Shown one piece after another: positions 50,001-61,956 of a stretch of 64,000 bases of DNA. Source of the DNA: Strigops habroptila (lineage: Eukaryota > Chordata > Aves > Psittaciformes > Psittacidae); the NCBI RefSeq assembly GCF_004027225.2, contig NC_046360.1, positions 2,406,001 through 2,470,000 of the forward strand, in the 5' to 3' direction. The notes beneath the pieces are model-generated. The model did not search any database and had not been told where the DNA came from. It was given only the letters and a program-made list of their open reading frames with translations. A program made the position numbers and the translations under genes. Position 1 is the stretch's first letter; each line of letters starts with the position of its first letter.

Positions 50001-53000
50001 TAATTTTAGTTCTCTTTTTTCACTTTCCTCTCCACATTCTGTCATGTATTCTTCCCCCCTCCTAGTGCTGTGCCTGTGTTTTCTCTCCTTTCTTGTGTTC
50101 TCCTTAGGACTGTGAAAGAAACAATATTCTGTTACTCTCTTTTGAAGATTAATAAGTAAGTTTAAGAGAAGCAGAAGACAGCACCTGAAATCAGCAAGCA
50201 ATGCTTACTTTTTTTTTCTTTCTTAAGTTTAAAACTAGTAAGATTTAAAATAATCCAATGCATTTACTATTGCAAAATTGTAAATGGCTTCATTTCTTGT
50301 GCGTTTTTTAAGCAGGCCAAAACCTACTTGTTTCAATTGTGGTTCTGAAGACCATCAAATGAAAGACTGTCCAAAGGTAAAGTCTCCACCAGTACTTGAA
50401 AGACTGCTGCTCTCCAAGAAATGTTCTGGTGTAACCACACTGTTTTGGGGTCAGGATGTACAAATGGTTATTTATCTCTGTTGATTAGATCTTACTGGTC
50501 ATAATTATCAATTCTAACATGCTAAATCAGAATGAATTAATTTTGTAGTGTAACGGTTTGAATATTCCCTTTAATTTACGGAGGGATGTTTTTCAGTCTG
50601 AACAGTCTTTCCTCCTACTTTAGAGCTCCAATGCAAATAGTCTTGGGTTTTTGCTATGTACCTTTTATTACAACTGTAGATGTATCACATGGCTTGTGTG
50701 ATAAGTGATTAAGTATGCTGAGGGCAAGGAGTACCAGTTTTATGTTGGGTGAAGGAGTGCATAAGCTGTAAATTGTCCACATCTAAACTTCCCAATTGTA
50801 TTATCTTTAAGCCACGAAATGCAGCTCGTATAAGTGAGAAGAGAAAGGAGTATATGGAAGCTTGTGGTGAATCGAGCAATCAGATTTTTCAGCAGCGTTA
50901 TCATGCAGAAGAAGTAGAAGAGAGGTTTGGAAAATTTAAACCAGGAGTAATTAGGTATCTCTTTTCCTTCCATTAGCGGTTGCACTGCTTTTCTGGAATA
51001 GCTTTTCTACCTTTGGAGTGCCAGATGTTACTTTCCAGATTTCTATTAAATCCATCTGCTACTCTGAGTGTATTATGTTTGAATTTGTTTGCTACATAAA
51101 ATAGTTTAATAAATTGCAGAGATGTTTTTCAAATGAAAACTCATTACTAGCTTAAGAGTCCTGCCCCTTCCACAGAACTTTCCCTAATGCAGGGAGATAA
51201 GGGTTACTCTCTGGCTACTCAAATTGCAAATATATTCCTAATAAGCTAAAAATGCATGCCAAATTCTGAAAATATTGAGCTTTGGGTGTCCCTTCCTCTC
51301 TTTTTCTCTCTATTCAAAATGTTTAAAAACCAAATCATAACATGGCTATAGCAGTCTCCAAAGAAATCACCAGTAAATTAAGTGTTGCATTAAGTTCCTT
51401 CCTGTTATGGTAGCTGCAGTTAAGGCCATGAATCAGAAGTAACAAGTCGAGTAAGTTGTTCTCAGTGTAGAATTAATTCTCATAAAATGTTTAAGCATTC
51501 GAGAAATTAAAGTGTTAAAAGTTATCTCTTAACATCAGAGCTGGTTTTGACCTAAAATTGTTATATCTGGGATTGACAGGCAACATGGTTTGAGCTAAAA
51601 CTAAGTTCTTTTAACTTGACATTCAACAAAATGCTCATAAATTCCTTTTGTCAAAACTCAGTCATGGATTGTATTGGAGGACATCTTGTTTTCTGTTTGT
51701 TTTCTTGACTTAGTGGGGAACTTCAAGATGCACTTGGGGTCACAGATAAGAGCCTGCCTCCATTCATATATCGCATGCGGCAGCTGGGTTACCCTCCAGG
51801 CTGGCTCAAGGAGGCTGAAATGGAGCACTCGGGGCTCACGCTTTATGATGGAAAAGGTAAGGAATGTGCTGTGGGAATGCAGTTTTCAGTGTGCTATTTA
51901 CGGGCTGCACCCTATTCATGAGCAAAATACCTGGTATGGAAACAAATCATGGAAGCGGGAGAAAGTTGTAAATCAAGTTTCCTTTTCTAAAGTCATGTAA
52001 AAATACTCCCCTTTCTTCTAGCTAAGACGTGACAATGAAACAACTTCTGTAATGATGGCATTGCAGAGGTGAAAAATCTCAATGTGATTTCACTCTAATC
52101 AACCCTTGCTATTAGAACATGGAGTTCCTGTGAAACTGTGCAAGACTTGCCCTTAGCCTCTTGTCAAATTTCCTTTTTTTAATAAGCTTCTCATGTATTA
52201 TGAAAGTAACCATAATACTTTCTAAAGTTCAATAACTTACTCTTAAAAAGTAAGACCACCAGCAAGCAAAGAATTCATCTCTTAAAACCCAATTTATCAA
52301 GTAATTTACCAGCTTTTTACTAATGACCAATATTTACGCTGCATCTCCGAGAACAGCCAGATTCTGAGGCCAGTAATGGCAGTGAAGGATAGTACTGTTA
52401 TGAATACCCAGTCAGGTTTCTGGGGAAGCTCCATGCATGTATCTGATAGATTTGGTCACTGTTAGTGCCTTTGTGGATCACAAAGCCTCTATTAATACTT
52501 ACATTCCAAACCCCAAACCCATGTTGTTAAATCCTGTGGATTTTTTTCATCAATAATAATTGTATTTCATTATAGGTAGTAGTGGAGCAGACGAAGAATC
52601 TCACCAACCAAAACGCACCACTTACGATGTCTCAAAGTTGATAAACTATCCAGGCTTTAACATATCCACTCCAAGTGGGATCCCAGATGTAAGTAGCTGT
52701 CCTCTGCCTTCTAAACAACACATGTTGAGTAGCAGTAATTGCTTTTAGCCAAGTTTAATGAAGAATCTCTTGTGAGAGCTGCTGTTGAACTTTACTTTCA
52801 AAAGCATTTTAACCTGCTCTTAGTAGTGAACTTCATCACTGATGTCAATGCCTGTGCATTAAAAAGCAGCACTTGCACATTTTCTTTTCAGCTTTACATT
52901 TGTCCATTTAGTGGCCTCCAAATGTGATTTTTCATTCAGTTTGCTCAACCTCCAGGTTTTTTTCATTCAAAATTAACAGTTTTTCAAAGTAAGCCTTTTT

Positions 53001-55895
53001 GGTCTCAACAGTTATTTCAAGGGGGAGTTTGTAGTTGTTTTACAGATGTTGGAGAGTCATTGCTATGAAATGGTCAACCAGACATTTTGTAAAGGTGATG
53101 AATTTCGTTTCTTTTAATGATTATTCCTACCCAGTCATAGTGCATTACATCAGTTGGTTGTGCTCACAGGTGAAAGTACTTCAGTTTTCCAGAAGTTCCT
53201 ATTAAAGACCTATTTACTCTGATAAATGAGGCTTTTGATGAGAACTTGAATTCATCTGGGCTGGTTAATCTCTCAGCACTTCTGTTGTGTTATCAGCCAC
53301 CCATATGCGACATTATTCCTTTTCTTTCCCCCCTGTAGGAATGGCAGTTGTTTGGTTCCATCCCCATGCAGCCATCTCAACAGAAGGAGGTTTTTGCTCA
53401 GTACCTTTCCAGTTTCCATGCGGTGAATATATCTCATTGTTATTTGCAAAAACAAGAAAGTTGCCTTGTAGGTCACGTAGCCAGGGATGAACTCGTGTTT
53501 GTCTCTTCTTGGTTTTGCACAAGGGGATGGGCTTTCTTATTGACACTGCCAGGTGTGAAATGCTTATCTGTCCTAACAAAAAGGAGCTTCTTGTTTAGAA
53601 CAAATGCCATGATTTCAGTGAATATAAACAGATCCCAGTTGTGCACTATTTTATAAACAGTGTTAAAAAAGGTTGCTATAAACTTAAAAACAGCCTTAGT
53701 TCCAGACCCTACTAAATGAAAAGCTACTTCATGGTTAAGAGTGATCTTATTACAGTGATGTGAGAAAATACATGGTAGTCCTGTCCCTCATCATCTCAGG
53801 TCTTCTTTACTGTGACTCTAGCCTGCTGTTATCTACTGCAGAATACTTCCACTTAAGGATGGACATGTATGCTCTGCTCTCAGGCCTAAAGTGTAATGCT
53901 ATATGGAATTACATAGTAAATTCTAAGCCTGCCAGAAAGGGCTGTGCAATACTTGAGTTGTGATGGTCTCATCAGATCTAGGTGTCCAGGGGGAAACTTG
54001 GTTGTAATCCTACGTTAGGAATGCAGACAGTCTTTTCTTTTGCCACTTAAACCTGCACAAGCTTACAGTTCTGTTCAGTTGCATTAAATCTCTCAAAGTT
54101 TACACGCTGGGTCAACCAAATGATTGTACAGTTATGAAATTGCTTTAAATATGTTCTTATAGCTGGAAATGCTACCTTATACGATTTAATACTGATTTCT
54201 TTTGGTTTCCTGGATAATTTCTTTTCAGCCAAGTCCAAAATCTAACAACAAAAGGCCTGCATCTGAGTCACGGTCTCGTCACTCAAAACAACCAAAAGAT
54301 GACAATTTGGAGGCACCAGTAACTGACATGGAAATAGATTCTGGTAGTTATTCTGCAATTATTTATATTCTTTTACTAGTTTCAATTTTTATTTTCGAAA
54401 TAACTTGCTCTGAATGGAAATATCAGTGTTCATAAAGAGAAACCAATGTGTTATGGGGGTAATTAATGTAACTGCTAACATATGCTCACAGGGTCCTACT
54501 GTAGGTGCATTTGGGCCTCTCTTCAGTAAGTGTTCTCTGTTGCTGCAATTGTCACATCTTCTAATACCAAGCAGGAGATTTCAAGTGTGTGCTCAGAGCA
54601 ATTGGAACATTAGGTTACAAATTCCCATCTCTTTACTTCAGGTGTGTATCCTAAAGAAACTTCTGTTAGGAAGACCTCCAGATCCTTAAATATTTGGATG
54701 AAATAATGTAGAAGTTACAAGCTCACAACTTATTAAAAATGAGTCATACTCACAGGAGGATTATTTAGTGTTGCTTGAATGTTAGAACAGCTGGAGAAAA
54801 TTTTGGATTTCCTTATAGGAAATCCTTCAGTTGTCTCAGTGCGGAATAAGTTTGTTCTCAAGATGTTCAAGAATGTATTTATTTATTTTATTGAATAGCT
54901 AGCAAAGTTAAAATCCCCAAAAAACATAGTTTCAATGGACATTAAGACCTTCAGAAAGTTTGTTCTATCTCAGCTGAAAACCAAGGAGGAGAAGACCTAA
55001 GTCTGCTACTTAATCAGGACATTGGCACTTTGACTCTTGTCCTAATCCTGTTTCAGAGTCTAACAGATGTCTTTTTAATCTGTTTCTAGATCTGGAAATG
55101 TCACAAAGATCTCAAACCCCGAGCAGTTCTCAGTTCCAGCCTCCACTGCCACCCGGGCGTCCATTGATGTCAACTCCTCCTCCTTTACCACAAGGAACAC
55201 CTCCACAAAATCTTACACCACCTCAACCTTCAACCCCCACACGCCATCCTCTTCCTAGGACTGCTTCACCATCAAATCCTTCCAGTGATACTCCTGAGCC
55301 AAAAATAGTGGATGCGGTCATGGATGAGGATACTCTGACCTTGGAAGAGCTAGAGGAACAGCAGCGCTTAATCTGGGCGGCACTTGAGCAGGCAGAAAGC
55401 ACAAACAGTGACTCTGATATTCAAGTTGATACACCTTTAGCTGGAAATTCTGTTACGTCATCACCATCTAGGAACGAAGCAGATCTTGTTGCAGAAGTAA
55501 GGTCACCTGAGAAGGTGGTTTCAGTGGAAACAAGGCTTTCTGATACCAGTGAACAGCTACCAGAAAGTGAACATTCTATGACTAGTCCTAATCCAGGAGA
55601 TAGTTCACTTACCTCCAAGGAGGATCCTGCTAATACAGATTCTGAAGGCTTGCTGGATAACACCAGCCCTGCTCCCAACCCTGAGGTTGAAGAGGGAGAA
55701 AATACAAGTGATGATAAAGCGGTCAAAAGCACTGCAAAAAACTGCAGTATTGTTCCTGATATGAGCAAGTTTGCTGCAGGCATAACACCGTTTGAATTTG
55801 AAAACTTGGCAGAATCCACAGGTGTTTATCTACGAATAAGAAGCGTGTTAAAAAATTCCCCAAGAAACCAGCAAAGAAAAAAGACTTCATCTTAA
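44074..55895 (+). CDS. ZCCHC8: ZCCHC8, zinc finger CCHC domain-containing protein 8 (complete)
   Basis: ZCCHC8 is the scaffold of the nuclear exosome targeting (NEXT) complex. It bridges the RNA-binding protein RBM7 and the helicase MTR4 to deliver PROMPTs, eRNAs and other short RNAs to the exosome. Fourteen exons give 749 codons plus stop (human 707). Residues 1-30 match the family start (MAAGVDFGDSELF). Residues 32-78 are Glu-rich, 80-120 form a coiled coil (LRAENQELKRKL), and a CX2CX4HX4C knuckle (CFNCGSEDHQMKDC) lies at ~267-280. A PSP proline-rich domain lies at ~330-365 (LPPFIYRMRQLGYPPGWL), and Pro-rich and acidic stretches follow from residue 482. The conserved C-terminus (DMSKFAAGITPFEFENLAES) is the known MTR4-stimulating region. 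The ATG is the first in this frame. The extra length relative to human lies mostly in the acidic tract and tail. Two junctions require U12-type introns. Confidence 0.96.
44167..44307 (+). repeat. ZCCHC8: GAG/GAA (Glu) codon repeat in ZCCHC8 exon 1
   Basis: A purine-only tract of GAGGAGGAA-type triplets encodes residues 32-78, 36 of 47 being Glu. The frame is intact. The antisense strand reads as poly-Ser, which is a shadow and not a gene. Such tracts are length-variable and are also strong exonic splicing enhancers. Confidence 0.85.
44390..45356 (+). other. ZCCHC8: ZCCHC8 intron 1, U12-type AT-AC intron
   Basis: No GT donor exists near the end of the conserved RLRAEN coding sequence. The intron must begin ATATCCTG (44390) and end TTAAC (45356), restoring ...RAEN-QELKRKLN exactly as in other vertebrates. 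A perfect TTCCTTAAC branch site lies at 45337-45345, with its A 12 nt before the intron end. There is no pyrimidine tract. These are the hallmarks of an AT-AC intron removed by the minor (U11/U12/U4atac/U6atac) spliceosome. Confidence 0.9.
47963..48345 (+). other. ZCCHC8: ZCCHC8 intron 6, U12-type GT-AG intron
   Basis: The donor is GTATCCTG (47963) and the acceptor is TCTAAAG (48345). Splicing joins ...GWEIP-K-YQQVFSHI, matching family sequence. A U12 branch-like TTCCTTATT sits at 48326-48334, 13 nt before the acceptor, and no polypyrimidine tract is present. The branch site deviates from TTCCTTRAY at the usual branch A, so the call is a little weaker than for intron 1. Confidence 0.75.
49725..49915 (+). 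mobile_element. CR1 LINE fragment in ZCCHC8 intron 7
   Basis: CAGGTTGCCCAGAGAGGTTG, followed by AGATTTTCAGGGCCCAACTG and CCCTGAGCAGCCTGGTCTGA, is a diverged CR1 3' ORF2/UTR segment in sense orientation. It ends before the usual terminal octamer repeats. No intact reverse transcriptase is present. Confidence 0.85.
50316..50376 (+). CDS. ZCCHC8: ZCCHC8 exon 8, zinc-knuckle exon
   Basis: This 61-nt exon encodes the whole CX2CX4HX4C zinc knuckle, with the three Cys and one His intact. It lies between the weak exon 7 donor 1.9 kb upstream and exon 9 about 0.4 kb downstream. Confidence 0.9.
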
Positions 55896-56567
55896 CTGGT
55901 CGTCCTTTGTTTCGTTATTCCAAATCCCTGCTTCTGTCTCCTTCCTCCTCCAGTTTTACAAACTCTGAAAACTTTCCTTTTCCTTTTGTGGCAAGGAGAA
56001 AATCTTGACAAATGCAAGTCTGCCCCATTCTTCGTTGGAACTGCAGTCAGTGCAGGGCTTCCCTGTTGCCCTGGACCACCAGTGCAGCCAGAAAATCCAG
56101 AAGAATTTCTCCAGATTGCATCTTTCCACGGAGGAATAACAGGACTGTTGATTTGTTAAGAGTGATTTACTTGCCCATACATGAAACTCGAAAAAAAGAG
56201 GAGTTTGTGTTTGCTGTTCATTACTTTGGCTAAGATTTATATTGTCCCTGAGTCTCAAGTGGATTGATGGGTTTTATATTTGTCCTTTGTACAATAATCT
56301 ATGCTTTATACATTTTGCTAATTATCCGGTAGATAAGTTTAATATATTCTGAATGTTTTTAAGAGAGGTCTAACATGAAGATTTCCTCCATCAAAAAGCC
56401 TGGCAGTTGGATGAAAATAATCAGGGATGACCAGCATCAGCTTCACCAGTCCAAGTATTTTTATAAATTATTTATGTGGGTTGGTTTTAATTGCCGTTGT
56501 CTTTTGTACCATCGTCCTTCGTGTAAACTTGCTGTACATACGTGTCCGTGGTTGTGTACAGAGGTTT

Positions 56568-56573
56568 AATAAA
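56568..56573 (+). terminator. ZCCHC8: ZCCHC8 polyadenylation signal (AATAAA)
   Basis: A canonical AATAAA lies about 670 nt after the stop codon, and cleavage is expected near 56592. The preceding 3' UTR is AT-rich with TGTACATA-type elements (UGUA motifs bound by CFIm). Confidence 0.85.
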
Positions 56574-57639
56574 TGAGCTTTTATATAAAGAGGGGTTTTA
56601 ATTGGAGTATTAAACCATCAAACTGCTGAGGGTTTTAAAATCAGATAATTAGAAAAACAAACTGATGAAAAGGAGGATGAATAAAGTTCAGTATTTTAGG
56701 AAGAGTCACAACTGTTGGGTTCAGGTTTTCATAATCAAGAAGCTGGTAACATTTTAGCTACTTAACTAGAACCTTGCCATAGCATTCAGAATCTGAAGAA
56801 CTGCCCACTTCTGAAAGCTTCAAAGTGTTACAATTCTGCTGATTTCTTGTTCTAACACTTTCTTTCCCTTCTCTTAGTTGTCTTCAGAGAAACCTGTAGG
56901 TGAAAGGACTGTACGTTACTTGGATTGCCAACAGAGGGAGTACTGGCTTGACTTAACACTGTCCATTGGAGCTGGTAAAGCATTTGGCCTTGGATAAAGC
57001 AGGGAAAAAAGTCTTCCTGGCCAAGTGAGATGAAAATACTTTGGTTTACTGTGCAGGTGTATAAGGAAAGACTTCTGAAGGGATGACGTTCAGAGGTGGT
57101 TTTGATAAGATAACTTCAGAGCCTGAACTTGCTCAGCTTTGCAGATAATACCTATTTCCTAAAGATCGTAATCCATAAATACACTCTGCATGTGAATGCT
57201 TAAGAGAACTCCAGCCTTTTTCAGTTAAAGCCTTTATATTTACTTCCTTTTTTCCCCCCTAAACTTTACAGGAAGGGAAAACCAAAGTCTTTTTATATAT
57301 GAACAGCTTGTCTTCCAAGAGGCTGAAAAACCTTTTTGCAGCATCTACCAGTTCAGTTTATGTGGCTGCATTTGGAAAGCAAAATGGTCAAGGTAAATGT
57401 TTGTTGTATGTGCTAAAATGAAAGGCTTTTTTAAAAAATATAGGAGAAATAGTTTTACTTTCTCTAATTGGGATGGATAACAAAATAGGATGTTTCTTCC
57501 AGCTTGTACACACTTTACAAAGAAATCCCTATTGGGAAGCATATAGAGATACTGTACTTTGTTCATGTCTCTTCCTCCTCCCATGGAGTTAAAAGCTAGT
57601 AATGACACTTTACACAAGCCATTATGTGCTGTGTGCTGC

Positions 57640-57659
57640 ATCATTCACATGTGAATGAT
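57640..57659. repeat. 20-bp perfect palindrome
   Basis: ATCATTCACATGTGAATGAT is self-complementary over its full length and centred on a CACATGTG E-box-like core. An imperfect extension (CTGCATCA on the left, TGATGCAG on the right with a short offset) broadens the symmetry. Confidence 0.8.
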
Positions 57660-60070
57660 AATGTGATGCAGGGCATGAGGTAATGATTTCAAGTGTACAC
57701 ACCTTTTGGGTGTGTTGAGGTGCTCATATTTTAAACGTGCAGTTCTCTCTCCACACCTTAGAAGATCTTATTGTAATAGCTCTTGTGAAATGCTGCTTCT
57801 TTAGTAGGACATGCAGCCTAAACTTGCCAGGAGTACTTGTGTACTTCTGCTTTGCTTACAGAAACCACAAGATGAAAGTCATCTTTATATGCTTAGTACC
57901 CATTAGTGCTCTGTGTGTTCACAATACACTAATAATAAATCACCCTTCCGCCTAACTGCTCAGGGTAGATAAGCCTTCAATGTTTGCACAAATTCAGATT
58001 CCCATTAAAGTAGTTGTTAATTTTATTGCTTCCAAGATGTATACAGAAGGTATTAGAGTAAGAGTAAAGTGGAATCATTTCAGCAATGCAGCTTTTAATG
58101 TAATGGTAAATTCTAATTTAAATGTGTTAAATCTTTATGAGGCTTTGAATTTTAAATTGTTCACCATTTCTTATCACTTTGGTCACTCCTCGATTTGCTG
58201 CACACAAACTACTTGGGGATATGTTTCCCATTTTTGGAAGATGATGTCTTCTGGTATCTAAAGCAAATTTGAGGGGCTTGGAGCAGGAATGGACTGTGTT
58301 TGGGTCCACACACATATCCACTGGGCTTTTTGTCCATGCTGGGTGTTTATAATTATTGACTTTTTGTCAGGTACGTCTACTCCAATGGGTTTTGGATATT
58401 GCAACTCTACTCTGCAAGGTCTGAGAAAAAGCTGAACAGCAAAGTATTTCTGGTCCTTTTAAGTGCCATTCTCATGGTGATGGGTGTGGCATAATAACCT
58501 AGATTAGAGTTTACTAAAATGAATGAGTAATAAAAATCCGTAATGAGGTGGGTATAGTGTGAACAGGCATCACTCACATTTTCCCACAGATTCCTGTTGG
58601 CATGGTACTTCTGTTTGTTTAGAGCATTTGGAACAGAAGAAGTAGTTTAAAATGCTTGTGCACATCCAAAACACCTCATCTGCAGAATACTCAGTGTCAG
58701 TCAGGTAGCTGTTGTCTCTTAAAAAGATTTGAATTTCTAACTTATGTTTTTTATAACCCAATTCACAGTGCTTAAAATGTCATGGAAAGAGAAATAGCAC
58801 AGATTCTAGAAGATACCTGAAAGACACATTAGCTGCTGAGAAGAATTATTTTTACTGCTCAAAGTAAGGCAGGATAGCTGAGGGGGAAAAAAAAGAAAGA
58901 AAAATGAAGAGGAGGGAAAAGCTCAAATATGATTAAAGTGTTTCAAACAGTAGTTGCCATGGAACTCCGTAGTACCTTCGCTTTGTAACACGGCGTATTG
59001 CCTCTGGTAAGTAGATGCCATTGAAGATTGATGCTGTTCCGAAGAATATGTTGTAGAGTCATACTTACATTTTAGGGGGTAGGAGGGGGATGAGTCAGAG
59101 GTAGGAATTGGTCTCAATCCTCGGAGAAGCTTACAAACAGGATGGATTTAATAACATGGTAAATAATGTGTGACAGTTGGATGCTTCCTCAACTTTAGCT
59201 AACTACAGGCAATGAAGATTTGACATCAGAAGTTTTATAGCCTATGTTTAGCTGTCACCCAGTGACTGAATAAAAATGTATATACCCTTTCTTTAGAACC
59301 TCAATAGAAACAAAAAACCTGCTGCTTTGCTTCTCTGTAAGTGAGAACTCAGCTTTTGCTGGTATTTGCATCAGTGGTAGAATGATGTGCATAGTTTCTC
59401 AGTTATCTTTGAAATGAGATAAGATGAACACTATTGTTAAATTAAGTACCTTGTTTAAACAAGCATGCAGAAAGGATTCTTTAAATACTGTCAGTTTAAG
59501 TACTGTTCTCTCTTGGTTTACCTGTGTTGGGTAGAACAAATAATGAAAATTGGTTGAAAATCTCCAAAGAACATGGAGAAAAAACAGCTTTTTTTGTGCA
59601 GCTGCTGGGTAGCATGGTCAACCTAGGGAATGAAAACAGTAAGTAGTTAAGAATGGGAAGACTTCTTGCAGCCTTTCAATCCACTAAGCTGTGAAAGGAA
59701 CTACCAGAAACAACTATAGAAAGCAATAGTGCAAGTTTCTGTGCTGGGATTTTTGAAGTAGCACTTCTGTGATGACAAAAAAAAAAACCCCAAAGCATTT
59801 AGTTGCTTTGTTTTGAAGCAGATGTTCATATTGAAGAGCTCATTTAGATGAAGAAAAAATCCTATACTCAAAATCTTCCTATTTATGTGGATATGTCCCA
59901 TTGAATATAAAAATGAATCTCAGGATATCTTTAGATGCTCTTCTTAAAGAGAAGCTTCGATAATTTTGGACCCTTCACAAATCTGAAAGAGGGCAGAAAC
60001 AATTTCAACTGGCATTGCCACATTATTGAAGAGAACACTTTATTCTAAAGTGGGCCTTATGCTTGTGGCC

Positions 60071-60098
60071 AGGATGCCAGCAGTTATGTCGGCATCCT
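60071..60098. repeat. Small inverted repeat (8-bp stem, 12-nt loop)
   Basis: AGGATGCC at 60071-60078 pairs with GGCATCCT at 60091-60098. It lies in intergenic DNA, is too short to be a microRNA hairpin, and is noted as local structure only. Confidence 0.4.
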
Positions 60099-61799
60099 GC
60101 ATTTCCCTGGAGCATCCAGCAATTCCTGTTTATGTGGAGTTATGAAAATGTCTGTATATTATATGTTGACTGATGCGATCCTGCAGTTCAGAGAAGGGAG
60201 CAGCCACTAGGACTGGAATCAAAGAGATTCTGTCTTTTCAATCATATTTAGCCCTTAGTTCTGTGATTTATAGTGCCAACATCCTTTTTCATAATGATTG
60301 CTACAAATTGGATGCAACCATAGTTGCAGTTCAGTGTGCACTGAACTTCTTGAACTGCACCTACATGGTAACAAGGGAACTGATACCAAAAAAAATGAAA
60401 TTAGTGAAGGAAAATTATACACGGAGAGGAAAACACATTCAATATTGGCATCACATCACCATAGAAAGCTCAAACCTATGATCCCAGAACCAAGCACAAA
60501 GGTTCACAATTGCAGCTCCCAAACCAGCAGGTATTTTGGGCAGGTGTTCTGTAAAGTTAAGTCTGACTCTCTGGTTTTTATTGTAATTGTGTAAGGGAGG
60601 GATTATTTCCATAGTTAGGGCCTACAGGGTCAATTTTTTGGTTTAAGTAATCATTTGCTGGCTGTGCACTTCTAAACACAATCTAATATTTAAATCCTCA
60701 AGTCCTTACTCAGCAAAACTTTTATCAAATTTTGCAGGGAGACAGGAGGTGGCTGTCCATGGATTCCAGTATCTGATTCCACATCTGCTGCTCATGGTGA
60801 GAGAGTCTATTTAACATTTAGGAAGAGGAATTCTAACAAACATTGCTAAATGCTGATCTAGTTGAAACCTATTATTTGAGGGACTGTGTCACACCATTTT
60901 GTGCTTTACCATGCTGGAGTAATGCCAGAGAATGAAGCCAAAATGAAACAAATTGCAGTCAGGCTCCAGCCCTGGAACTGCTTTCTCATCACCCTTTTGT
61001 TTGAATGGCATCATGCAGAAACGAAATGATCTGTGAGACTGCAAACTGAGGTTTGCTTTGTGGTGGGTTCAGCAGTTAGGGGCTGGCTAGCTGTTGCCTG
61101 TTTGTAAGGGGTGAAGAAGTGAAGCAGAGCTGTTTGATTCAGCCTTGAAAATCGGTGTTAAGCTGTTGATGATGGTGTTGGAGTGACCACTGCAGCTATT
61201 TAAACTTTAGCAGTGGGGTAGTGCCAGGTTGCAGTGTATTGATTCACAAACACACTGAAAATTAAACTATTCAGTAGGGAAAGAGAAGGAATGATCAGTT
61301 CCTGGGCGTTAGGACAAAAGGAAAATGGAGAAAAGCAGCAGCCACTGAAGTTATTCACCTATTCGGAGCTGCGTGCTTCCCATCTCCCTATCTCTCCTCT
61401 CCTTCCCTCCCGTTCACGCCCGCCTGCTACCGCAGCGCATCCCCGGGGCTCAGCGCTACCGGTGCCCGGTTCCCCCCTCCCCATGCGGGGACCACACGAC
61501 CCTCTGCACCGAGCCACGTCCTGCGGGCTGCCGTGCTGGGCGGCTCCCGGGGCCCGCCCTCCCCGCGGTGGCGGCCCGGCAGGGTTAGACCGAGGAGACC
61601 CGCTCCTCACCCCTGCCCAGCGGAGGAGGGCTCCCCACCACCACCCCGGGGCGAACAAAGCGGGGAAGCGGGGGGGAACGGCGAGAGCGGGCGCGGGGCA
61701 GGGGCGCGGGTGAGGCGCGGTTCCCGCTGCTGCAGTCCCCGCCTCGCGGCGCCGCGGGCCCGGCCGGGCGCAGACGTTGTCTGCCCGCCCCGCCCCCTG

Positions 61800-61904
61800 C
61801 GAGCCGGGAGGCGCCGCTGCAGAGGGGGAGGCGGCAGCGGCAGGAGCTGCGCCCGGAGCTGCGCCCGGCGGTCGCGGTGGCGGCGCGGAGCTGAGGGGGC
61901 AGCG
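61800..61904 (+). other. CLIP1: Probable CLIP1 non-coding exon 1 (start approximate)
   Basis: A strong donor (GCG followed by GTGAGG at 61905) sits in the middle of the island, preceded by about 100 bp of ATG-free GC-rich sequence. Downstream to 64000 there is no CAP-Gly or coiled-coil coding sequence, so intron 1 must extend past the window end. The left edge is a guess. Confidence 0.4.
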
Positions 61905-61942
61905 GTGAGGCCGCCGTTGGGGCCCGCGCGGGGGAAGGAGTT

Positions 61943-61956
61943 GGGGGGGGGGGGGG
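61943..61956 (+). repeat. G14 homopolymer in CpG island
   Basis: Fourteen consecutive G bases lie 38 bp downstream of the probable CLIP1 exon 1 donor, within a G-skewed transcribed strand. The run can contribute to a G-quadruplex or R-loop, and its length should be treated with caution as a sequencing-error hotspot. Confidence 0.8.

Larger units (their letters stand above)
44074..56592 (+). other. ZCCHC8: ZCCHC8 exon structure and 3' UTR
   Basis: Coding exons: 1 44074-44389, 2 45357-45399, 3 46020-46094, 4 46618-46723, 5 47465-47539, 6 47859-47962, 7 48346-48411, 8 50316-50376, 9 50812-50954, 10 51714-51856, 11 52576-52688, 12 53339-53422, 13 54229-54343, 14 55090-55895 (TAA). Phases were checked at all junctions. 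Introns 1 and 6 are U12-type; the others are GT-AG. The donor of exon 7 is weak (AAAAAG/GTTTGT). The 3' UTR is about 700 nt. Intron 7 contains a CR1 fragment; the other introns show no recognised genes. Confidence 0.92.
56593..61380. other. Intergenic region ZCCHC8-CLIP1
   Basis: About 4.8 kb of AT-rich DNA without a recognisable gene, RNA gene or sizeable repeat. The open frames here are short and unlike any family I know. It contains a 20-bp perfect palindrome (57640-57659) and a small 8-bp-stem inverted repeat (60071-60098). Confidence 0.6.

Noticed and set aside
55421-55819. Minus-strand open frame of 132 codons
   Set aside because: It lies wholly antisense to the large last coding exon of ZCCHC8, whose frame, conservation and C-terminal motif are clear.
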